This document shows positions 1-4,376 of a stretch of DNA of 5,881 bases, piece by piece. The stretch is from Candidatus Zixiibacteriota bacterium (GTDB lineage Bacteria > Zixibacteria > MSB-5A5 > RBG-16-43-9). Under the pieces are notes generated by a model, which saw nothing but the letters and a program-made list of their open reading frames with translations, had not been told where the DNA came from and did no database searches. The translations under genes were made by a program, and so were the position numbers. The stretch spans positions 1-5,881 of the forward strand of contig JAOUFL010000152.1 of NCBI GenBank assembly GCA_029858245.1, written 5' to 3'. Positions within the stretch are counted from its first letter, which is position 1, and each line of letters starts with the position of its first letter.

Positions 1-815
1 ACTCTTTCCTTGGGGATGAAGACATTCTCGAAGAAAAGATATGCCTGGGTTATGCCACCCATTTCCACCGGTATGTCAAATCCTTCCTCCTGTTCACGGG
101 TATCGCTGGGCCTTCTGGTCTCCACAATGGTTAAACCTTCGATATCCCTGGGTATAACAAAAGAGATTGCATAGTCCTTATCTGGTTCTTTATAGCCTGA
201 ACCGGGTAATACAAAGATCTCATTAGAAGCAGCAACTCCGCAGATCATCACCTTAGCTCCTCTAACCACAATACCATTATCTTTTACTTCAACTATGTGA
301 AGGCTCATATCCGGGTCTGGTTGCTGACAGGGAGATTTGGTTCTGTCTCCCTTTGGGTCAGTTAAAGCACCGGCTATGGTTATATCGTTTTTCTGGGCGT
401 AAGTGAGCCAGTTTTTTAATCGCTGGTGATAAGTGGTTCCATATTCTTTGTCTATGTCAAAAGTAGTTGCCCACATAGCATTAATGGAATTCCAGCCCAC
501 ACATCTTCCACCGGTACAGGTACCGGTTAACTGAAATAGAAGTCTTTTCATTTTGGAATTAGCGATCATATCCTCAGACGATTGGATTAACGATAAATAT
601 CTGGAGATTTTCTCACTGATTAAGTCTGAGTAAGTAGTAACTATGTCCTGGTATTCAGGGTTATGCTGGGCTGAAAAAATCTGAGCATGTCCCTCGATGG
701 TATGTTTTGTAGCAGAATGGGTGGTTACATCTTTTATTAATTCCCCGAATTTGTAAATGTTGGGGCGCATATTTCTCAGGCTTTCTTTATATTTCTCTGC
801 TGTTTTTAAAGTCAT
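1..815 (-). CDS. 4-hydroxybutyryl-CoA dehydratase / 4-hydroxyphenylacetate 3-hydroxylase family flavoprotein (N-terminal part, runs off window)
   Basis: Reading the minus strand from ATG at 815 gives 271 uninterrupted codons to the window edge, with no stop. The start is supported by GGGAG (826-822) five bases upstream. The protein resembles AbfD of Clostridium aminobutyricum (about 490 residues; compared from memory) throughout: the N-terminal TAEKYKESLR, the cysteine region RLLFQLTGTCTGGRCVGW (91-108), TDPKGDR (152-158), GIVVRGAK (181-188), DKDYAISF (212-219) and FENVFIP (262-268). AbfD is an FAD and [4Fe-4S] enzyme that turns 4-hydroxybutyryl-CoA into crotonyl-CoA in the cytoplasm. R91, C100 and C105 match Arg90, Cys99 and Cys103 there, but the cysteine spacing is CX4C instead of CX3C, the Thr190 position is Cys192, and the Glu257 position is not Glu. 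The remaining cluster ligands (His292 and Cys299 in AbfD) lie outside the window. Family membership is firm. The substrate is uncertain: a related hydroxylase or dehydratase acting on another substrate is possible. Confidence 0.88.
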   Translation of the reverse strand, partial: MTLKTAEKYKESLRNMRPNIYKFGELIKDVTTHSATKHTIEGHAQIFSAQHNPEYQDIVTTYSDLISEKISRYLSLIQSSEDMIANSKMKRLLFQLTGTCTGGRCVGWNSINAMWATTFDIDKEYGTTYHQRLKNWLTYAQKNDITIAGALTDPKGDRTKSPCQQPDPDMSLHIVEVKDNGIVVRGAKVMICGVAASNEIFVLPGSGYKEPDKDYAISFVIPRDIEGLTIVETRRPSDTREQEEGFDIPVEMGGITQAYLFFENVFIPKER

Positions 816-866
816 TTTTACTCCCATTAAAGATTATTTTTTTAAAATATCTTTTCCAGACAAGCT

Positions 867-889
867 ATTATAATAACGTTATTTGTCAA
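867..889 (-). promoter_or_regulatory. Candidate promoter of the AbfD-like gene, with abnormal spacing
   Basis: On the minus strand TTGACA (889-884) and TATAAT (872-867) are both exact sigma70-type hexamers, but only 11 bp separate them instead of about 17. TATAAT could act with a weaker upstream box, since no good -35 sits at 16-18 bp. Transcription would start near 860, giving a leader of about 45 nt. The elements are seen; their use as a promoter is inferred. Confidence 0.4.
872..883. repeat. 12-bp perfect palindrome in the AbfD-like gene promoter
   Basis: AATAACGTTATT reads the same on both strands. It fills the space between the TTGACA and TATAAT hexamers of the minus-strand promoter candidate, where a dimeric repressor or activator would act. 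No known operator family is recognised. Confidence 0.45.
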
Positions 890-992
890 GAGAATTTAAA
901 ATCGCATAAAAACTAAAAACCCGATGAGCCTTGCTTCGAGAATAAAGCTTGATACTGAAAGAAAAAAGTTAAAAGTAATTTATAAATCCAGA

Positions 993-1013
993 CTTATTGA
1001 CAATCGCAATAAG
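993..1013. repeat. Inverted repeat CTTATTG-N7-CAATAAG upstream of the nuo promoter
   Basis: Two perfect 7-bp arms (993-999 and 1007-1013) are separated by 7 bp, so the arm centres are 14 bp apart. The repeat lies about 21 bp upstream of the predicted nuo -35 box, a typical place for an activator. It also contains a TTGACA (997-1002) with no well-spaced -10 box. The regulator is unknown, and chance is possible in such AT-rich DNA. Confidence 0.35.
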
Positions 1014-1033
1014 AGTAAGAGTTAAAATTTGTA

Positions 1034-1062
1034 TTGACAATTATTTTTCTAATTGTTATTTT
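1034..1062 (+). promoter_or_regulatory. Predicted sigma70-type promoter of the nuo operon
   Basis: TTGACA (1034-1039) matches the -35 consensus exactly. After a 17-bp spacer comes TATTTT (1057-1062), four of six matches to the -10 consensus, preceded by TG plus one base (1054-1056), an extended -10 arrangement. The upstream DNA is A/T-rich, as in an UP element. Transcription should start near 1068-1070, leaving a leader of about 53 nt before nuoA. The prediction rests on sequence only. Confidence 0.6.
1037..1056. repeat. Inverted repeat ACAATTA-N6-TAATTGT inside the nuo promoter spacer
   Basis: Perfect 7-bp arms (1037-1043 and 1050-1056) lie between and partly overlap the -35 and -10 regions. 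The right arm also overlaps the left half of the Rex-like site. The position suits an operator, but AT-rich composition makes chance occurrence plausible. Confidence 0.35.
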
Positions 1063-1070
1063 TTTCACAA
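1053..1070. promoter_or_regulatory. Rex-like operator over the nuo -10 box and start site
   Basis: TTGTTAT-TTTT-TTCACAA has the length and layout of the Rex operator, TTGTGAA-N4-TTCACAA. The right half-site is exact. The left half-site differs at two of seven positions, one of them the G-to-T change seen in the clostridial-type consensus TTGTTAA. Rex is a repressor that leaves DNA when the NADH/NAD+ ratio rises, and it controls nuo and cyd genes in Streptomyces coelicolor. The site covers the -10 box and predicted start, so bound Rex would block transcription. No rex gene is in the window. Confidence 0.5.
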
Positions 1071-1075
1071 TCTAT

Positions 1076-1099
1076 AAGCTAACTTTTAGAAGTTAGCTT
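1076..1099 (+). other. 10-bp hairpin in the predicted nuoA 5' leader
   Basis: AAGCTAACTT (1076-1085) and AAGTTAGCTT (1090-1099) are perfect complements around the loop TTAG. If transcription starts near 1069, the hairpin lies within about ten bases of the mRNA 5' end and ends 8 bases before the nuoA ribosome binding site (AAGGAAG, 1108-1114). It could protect the mRNA 5' end or act as an operator at the DNA level. It lacks a long T run, so it is not a good terminator. Confidence 0.5.
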
Positions 1100-1121
1100 T
1101 AAAATTAAAGGAAGTTTTATT

Positions 1122-1478
1122 ATGTTCGAACCTTATATAGCATTGCTTCTTTTAATACTGATAGTGGGTGGGGTGGGGCTGGTGATTATAATCCTGCCCC
1201 GATTTACCGCAAAAAGAGCTCCAACCAGGGAGAAGCTCCTTCCCTATGAATGCGGGAATATTCCGGAGGAGGATGCCAGGGGTAGATTCCCGGTAAAATT
1301 CTTTCTGGTGGGGATTCTTTTTGTAATCTTCGATATTGAGGTAGCATTTTTGTTCCCCTGGGCGGTTATTTATAAGGAGTTGAAGCTCTTTGGGTTAATA
1401 GAGATGGGGATATTCCTGATTATTCTCCTCATAGGATATATTTACATAGTTAAAAAAGGCGGACTGAAATGGGAATAG
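1122..1478 (+). CDS. nuoA: NADH-quinone oxidoreductase subunit A
   Basis: NuoA is a small membrane subunit at the junction of the hydrophilic and membrane arms of complex I, next to the quinone channel. The 118-residue length is normal. Three membrane segments are visible (about 5-26, 60-82 and 89-110). The family loop KLLPYECGN (38-46) carries the conserved Cys44. RGRFPVKFFLVGILFVIFDIEV is spread over 53-74 and ends in the acidic Asp71 and Glu73 of the second segment. The ATG is preceded by AAGGAAG at a spacing of 7 bases, the best ribosome binding site in the operon. It is the first gene after the predicted promoter, and its end overlaps nuoB by 10 bases, so the two are probably translationally coupled. 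The identification is secure. Confidence 0.97.
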   Translation: MFEPYIALLLLILIVGGVGLVIIILPRFTAKRAPTREKLLPYECGNIPEEDARGRFPVKFFLVGILFVIFDIEVAFLFPWAVIYKELKLFGLIEMGIFLIILLIGYIYIVKKGGLKWE

Positions 1479-1981
1479 AGAATGAAGAGCTTACTTATTT
1501 TATAAAAGAGGAGGAAATTCCGAGAGGTATTATTCTGTCTACCCTGGATAAAATAGTTGGCTGGTCCAGGAAATCCTCAATGTGGCCTCTGGGATTCGGG
1601 CTTGCCTGTTGTGCCATAGAGATGATGTGCACTGCTGCCTCAAGGTATGATTTAGCGCGGTTTGGAATGGAGATCTTCCGCTCATCTCCCAGGCAGGCTG
1701 ATTTAATGATTGTTTCAGGAAGGGTATCTCAGAAAATGGCTCCAATTATAAAACAACTGTATAATCAGATGCCTGAGCCTAAATGGGTTCTGGCTATGGG
1801 AGCCTGTGCTTCATGCGGAGGAGTTTTCAACAACTATGCTATTGTTCAGGGAGTGGATAAGATAATTCCGGTGGATATCTATGTTCCGGGCTGCCCGCCA
1901 AGACCAGAACAGCTTATCGATGGGATTATGAAATTACATGCAAAAGTTCAAAAAGAAGGTTTGCTGGGTAAAAGAAAATAA
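1469..1981 (+). CDS. nuoB: NADH-quinone oxidoreductase subunit B (cluster N2)
   Basis: NuoB (170 residues) carries the terminal [4Fe-4S] cluster N2, which passes electrons to quinone at the interface with NuoD. The four expected ligands are present: the tandem Cys47-Cys48 in GLACCAIEMM, Cys113 in MGACASCGG and Cys142 in VPGCPPRPE. Other family landmarks are RYDLARFGMEIFRSSPRQADL (positions 59-79) and NNYAIVQGVD. An extra Cys116 follows the third ligand, where I recall Ser or another small residue in many homologues; it is not one of the four ligands. The start overlaps the end of nuoA by 10 bases and has AGGCGG upstream. The gene is tightly linked to nuoC, with a 6-base gap. The protein is peripheral on the cytoplasmic side. 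The identification is secure. Confidence 0.98.
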   Translation: MGIENEELTYFIKEEEIPRGIILSTLDKIVGWSRKSSMWPLGFGLACCAIEMMCTAASRYDLARFGMEIFRSSPRQADLMIVSGRVSQKMAPIIKQLYNQMPEPKWVLAMGACASCGGVFNNYAIVQGVDKIIPVDIYVPGCPPRPEQLIDGIMKLHAKVQKEGLLGKRK

Positions 1982-1987
1982 ATAATT

Positions 1988-2479
1988 ATGGTAAATCCAA
2001 CTCTTGAAAAATTAAAGGAGAATTTTGCTGATTCTATCTTAGAGATAGTAGAACATCGCGGTCAGCTTTCTGTCAGTATAAAAAAGGAAGCCCTGCTTTT
2101 AATCTGCAAGTTCCTGAAAGACGAAGCTGAACTTAAATACAATTTCCTCTCCGATGTCTGCGGAGTCGATTATCCTGAAAGGGGGAAAAGGTTTGATATC
2201 ATATATAATTTATATTCACTTCCTTTTAGATGGAGAGTGAGGTTGAAGGTGGGGTTAGCTGAGGGTGAAGCTATTAATTCGGTTACCTCTATCTGGAAAG
2301 CAGCTAACTGGCTGGAGAGGGAGGTTTTCGATATGTTTGGCGTGAAGTTCGATAATCATCCTGACCTGAGAAGGATTCTTATGCCTGATGACTGGGAGGG
2401 ACATCCTTTGAGAAAAACTTATCCGTTAACCACCGAGGAAATAGCTTTCAGTCACAATAAGGATAAGCTAACAAAATAA
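1988..2479 (+). CDS. nuoC: NADH-quinone oxidoreductase subunit C (30-kDa subunit)
   Basis: NuoC is a cofactor-free peripheral subunit that binds NuoD and helps hold the connecting arm together. The 163-residue protein shows the 30-kDa subunit signature in its second half: NWLEREVFDMFGVKF (107-121), with Glu110-Arg-Glu and Asp115, then HPDLRRILMPDDWEGHP (124-140) and the closing LRKTYP. FDIIYNLYS (69-77) is the usual core strand. It is a stand-alone protein, not the NuoCD fusion seen in enterobacteria. The ATG lies 6 bases after the nuoB stop with no clear Shine-Dalgarno sequence, so it probably depends on ribosomes finishing nuoB. The lysine-rich C-terminus runs straight into the purine-rich spacer. 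The identification is secure. Confidence 0.96.
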   Translation: MVNPTLEKLKENFADSILEIVEHRGQLSVSIKKEALLLICKFLKDEAELKYNFLSDVCGVDYPERGKRFDIIYNLYSLPFRWRVRLKVGLAEGEAINSVTSIWKAANWLEREVFDMFGVKFDNHPDLRRILMPDDWEGHPLRKTYPLTTEEIAFSHNKDKLTK

Positions 2480-2485
2480 AAAAAT

Positions 2486-2513
2486 GAAAGATGTAAAAAG
2501 GAAAAAGGAAAAA
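2486..2513 (+). repeat. Heptanucleotide tandem repeat, first block in the nuoC-nuoD spacer (4 units)
   Basis: Starting at the G of 2486, four consecutive 7-base units fit the pattern G-D-A-A-R-A-H (D = A/G/T, R = A/G, H = not G). Examples are GAAAGAT and GGAAAAA. Neighbouring units differ at one to three positions, so this is a degenerate array. The low-complexity, A-rich composition means some fit is expected by chance. Confidence 0.5.
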
Positions 2514-2553
2514 AATTACAGGGAAAGGCTTTAAGCTTTCAGGGGAAATAAAA

Positions 2554-2595
2554 GTAAGACGTAAGAAGAAAGATGAAAGACGAAAAATGAAAAAC
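2554..2595 (+). repeat. Heptanucleotide tandem repeat, second block in the nuoC-nuoD spacer (6 units)
   Basis: Six 7-base units in a row begin with G at 2554, 2561, 2568, 2575, 2582 and 2589. The first two are GTAAGAC and GTAAGAA and the last two are GAAAAAT and GAAAAAC. All have A at unit positions 3, 4 and 6. The first units, with three bases before them, recur exactly over 16 nt (2551-2566 and 5642-5657) at the end of nuoF. The spacer is almost free of pyrimidines on the coding strand. Confidence 0.7.
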
Positions 2596-2596
2596 A

Positions 2597-2647
2597 GGAG
2601 TGCATCAGCTTACTGATGCAAACAAAAAAAGCAAGCTTCGGCACTCC
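2597..2647 (+). other. Nested inverted repeats with two mutually exclusive foldings, upstream of nuoD
   Basis: Outer arms at 2597-2613 and 2631-2647 pair as GGAGTGC/GCACTCC (7 bp), a 3x3 internal loop, then AGCTT/AAGCT (5 bp). A local hairpin, TGCATCAG (2601-2608), loop CTTA, CTGATGCA (2613-2620), is a perfect 8 bp and uses part of the left outer arm, so the two structures cannot form together. The right outer arm ends 20 bases before the nuoD ATG. No T run follows on the + strand. It could be an RNA switch, a processing site or a dispersed palindromic element. The structure is seen; the role is not known. Confidence 0.6.
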
Positions 2648-2667
2648 CTCTAAAGCAGATAAAGAGA

Positions 2668-3858
2668 ATGAATATCAAACGGGAAAGACAGGATACGATG
2701 ATACTGAATATGGGACCTCAGCACCCGGCTACTCATGGGGTATTAAGAATAGTTCTGGAGCTGGATGGTGAGACTGTGGTTAAGGCGACACCGATGATAG
2801 GTTATCTGCATACTGGAATTGAGAAAACCGCAGAGAATAAGACTTATTCTCAGGTTATACCTCTTCTGGATCGAACCGATTATGTGGCAAATCTTTCCAA
2901 CAATCTGGGATATGTCCTGGCGATTGAGAAATTACTGGATATAGAAGCACCACCCAGAGCCCAGGTGGTAAGAGTGCTTTTAACCGAATTAACCCGTATA
3001 GCATCGCATCTGGTCTGGATAGGCTCCCATGCGGCAGATATCGGAGCAATCTCCATGCTTTTATATGCATTCCGGGAAAGGGAGATGCTCATGGATATAT
3101 TCGAGACTGTATCCGGCCAGAGGATGATGACTTCATATTTCAGAATAGGAGGACTGGCTAAAGACTTACCCTCTTCTGATGAGTTTGAAAGAAGAGTCAA
3201 GGAATTCATAAAAATCTTTCCAGGGAAAATTCAGGATTATGAAAATCTTCTTACTAAAAACAAACTCTGGCTACAAAGAACTGTGGGCATAGGAGCAATT
3301 ACTGTAGAAGAGGCTATTAACTGCGGGCTTTCAGGCCCTATGATAAGGGGATGTGGAATGAATTGGGACATAAGGAAATCAAATCCCTATTCCGGTTATG
3401 AGAAATTCGATTTCGATATCCCCACCGGCAAGAACGGTGATGCCTATGACCGGTATTTAGTCAGGGTCGAGGAGATGAGACAGTCTTTAAGGATTGTCGA
3501 ACAGGCTTTGAATGGTATTCCAAAGGGTGATTATATCACCAGAGTTCCCGGGGTTACCTATCCTCCAAAGGAGATAGTGAAAAAGGAGATGGAGGCGTTA
3601 ATCTATCATTTCAAAATTGCGGAGGAAGGATTTACAGCACCTCCGGGTGAGGTTTATTATTCTATTGAATCACCCAAAGGAGAATTAGGATATTTTATCG
3701 TCTCGGATGGCACAAGCAAACCCTATCGAGTAAGGATAAGGCCTCCCTGTTTTGTGAACTTAAGTTCTTTTAATAGATTGGTTGCAGGAAGATTAATCGC
3801 AGATGTGGTGGCAATTATTGGCAGCATCGACATAGTGCTGGGAGAAATTGATAGATAA
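2668..3858 (+). CDS. nuoD: NADH-quinone oxidoreductase subunit D (49-kDa subunit)
   Basis: NuoD forms most of the quinone pocket with NuoB; it is related to the large subunit of [NiFe] hydrogenases but lacks the metal site. The 396-residue protein has the family opening MGPQHPATHG (15-24). His23 and Tyr72 in DRTDY match the quinone-contacting His38 and Tyr87 of Thermus Nqo4. HTGIEKTAENKTY (48-60), YAFRERE, FDIPTGKNGDAYDRY and the C-terminal GEIDR (392-396) are all present, so no region is missing. The start is the first possible one after an in-frame TGA at 2614. AAAGAG (2661-2666) is only one base away, too close for a normal ribosome binding site. Met11 (2698), preceded by AGGA at a spacing of 4, is a plausible alternative start and would leave the domain intact. 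A 188-base repeat-filled spacer separates it from nuoC. Confidence 0.97.
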   Translation: MNIKRERQDTMILNMGPQHPATHGVLRIVLELDGETVVKATPMIGYLHTGIEKTAENKTYSQVIPLLDRTDYVANLSNNLGYVLAIEKLLDIEAPPRAQVVRVLLTELTRIASHLVWIGSHAADIGAISMLLYAFREREMLMDIFETVSGQRMMTSYFRIGGLAKDLPSSDEFERRVKEFIKIFPGKIQDYENLLTKNKLWLQRTVGIGAITVEEAINCGLSGPMIRGCGMNWDIRKSNPYSGYEKFDFDIPTGKNGDAYDRYLVRVEEMRQSLRIVEQALNGIPKGDYITRVPGVTYPPKEIVKKEMEALIYHFKIAEEGFTAPPGEVYYSIESPKGELGYFIVSDGTSKPYRVRIRPPCFVNLSSFNRLVAGRLIADVVAIIGSIDIVLGEIDR

Positions 3859-3873
3859 ATTCAGCTTGGAGTT

Positions 3874-3894
3874 GATAGCAGGTAGCAAGTAGCT
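3874..3894 (+). repeat. 7-bp periodic repeat in the nuoD-nuoE spacer (3 units)
   Basis: Three consecutive 7-base units share the core TAGC: GATAGCA, GGTAGCA and AGTAGCT. The period equals that of the spacers after nuoC and nuoF, though the unit sequence differs. It fills nearly half of the 47-base gap. No terminator or promoter is visible here. Confidence 0.5.
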
Positions 3895-3905
3895 TAAAAA
3901 AGAGG

Positions 3906-4373
3906 ATGACAAAAGAAATAGAAGAAAAAATTCTCAGCTTAAAAGGGAAATTTCCTAAAGTAAAGACCGCTATACTTCCTGCGTTTCATATTCTCTACCA
4001 GGAGTCTGGTTATCTTGACCCTGAAGGAATGGAAAAAATCTCCGAACTTCTGGAGATTCCTCTTATGGAAGTTTATGAAGTTGCATCTTTTTATACTTAC
4101 TTCCCTTCAGAAAAAACTGGTAAATATATAATTAGAGTTTGTGATAATTTATCCTGCTTGCTTTCTGGGGCAGAAAAGCTGATCGGATATTTAGAAGAGA
4201 AGCTTAAGATAAAAGTTGGCCAGATGACCCCGGATGGTCTTTTTACTCTTTCGACGGTGGAATGCCTTGGCTCCTGCGGGACTGCACCGGTGATGATGGT
4301 GAATGAAGATTATTATGAGAATTTGACCAGGGAAAAGATAGATCAGATATTAGAAAAGCTTTCCAAGAAATAA
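3906..4373 (+). CDS. nuoE: NADH-quinone oxidoreductase subunit E (24-kDa subunit, cluster N1a)
   Basis: NuoE is the thioredoxin-like [2Fe-2S] subunit of the NADH-input module and sits against NuoF. The four ligands of cluster N1a are present in the normal pattern: Cys79 and Cys84 in RVCDNLSCLLSGAE (78-90 region), then Cys120 and Cys124 in VECLGSCGTAP. The N-terminal helical part (about 1-68) includes the typical LPAFHILYQESGYLDPE and YEVASFYTYF stretches. The 155-residue length is normal. The ATG is the only possible start after the in-frame TAG at 3876. The purine motif AGAGG touches the ATG with no spacer, which is unfavourable for standard Shine-Dalgarno initiation. nuoF starts 3 bases after the stop, so the two are likely coupled. 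The identification is secure. Confidence 0.97.
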   Translation: MTKEIEEKILSLKGKFPKVKTAILPAFHILYQESGYLDPEGMEKISELLEIPLMEVYEVASFYTYFPSEKTGKYIIRVCDNLSCLLSGAEKLIGYLEEKLKIKVGQMTPDGLFTLSTVECLGSCGTAPVMMVNEDYYENLTREKIDQILEKLSKK

Positions 4374-4376
4374 GCT

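Larger units (their letters stand above)
816..1121. other. Divergent intergenic control region between the AbfD-like gene and nuoA
   Basis: These 306 bases hold no credible ORF or RNA gene. They are very AT-rich and contain promoter-like elements facing both ways: a - strand candidate at 867-889 and a + strand candidate at 1034-1062. There are also inverted repeats at 872-883, 993-1013, 1037-1056 and 1053-1070, and a leader hairpin at 1076-1099. The part from about 890 to 990 shows nothing I can name apart from A/T-rich runs. Confidence 0.8.

Noticed and set aside
486..534. Frameshift or sequencing error as the cause of the CX4C motif in the AbfD-like gene
   Set aside because: The frame and similarity to AbfD continue on both sides, and the difference is a whole codon.
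883..900. TTGTCAA-GAGA-ATTTAAA as a second Rex site
   Set aside because: The right half matches the Rex half-site at only three of seven positions.
997..1028. TTGACA at 997-1002 with TAAAAT at 1023-1028 as a second nuo promoter
   Set aside because: The 20-bp spacing is too long, and the promoter at 1034-1062 is much better.
1539..1745. Open frame on the minus strand inside nuoB
   Set aside because: It lies wholly within a clearly conserved NuoB, has no ribosome binding site, and its product resembles nothing.
2484..2534. A 16-codon basic ORF (MKDVKRKKEKNYRERL) after nuoC
   Set aside because: The lysine and arginine content follows from the purine repeats, there is no ribosome binding site, and the ORF is very short.
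2523..2540. Near-palindrome GAAAGGCTTTAAGCTTTC as a hairpin
   Set aside because: Full pairing needs a bulge and leaves a one-base loop, so no stable RNA hairpin forms; the DNA symmetry is imperfect.
2597..2647. Rho-independent terminator between nuoC and nuoD
   Set aside because: The hairpins are followed on the + strand by A-rich sequence or by CTC, not by a T run, and the operon clearly continues.
2855..3209. Two overlapping minus-strand open frames inside nuoD
   Set aside because: They are shadows of the conserved NuoD coding frame and lack initiation signals.
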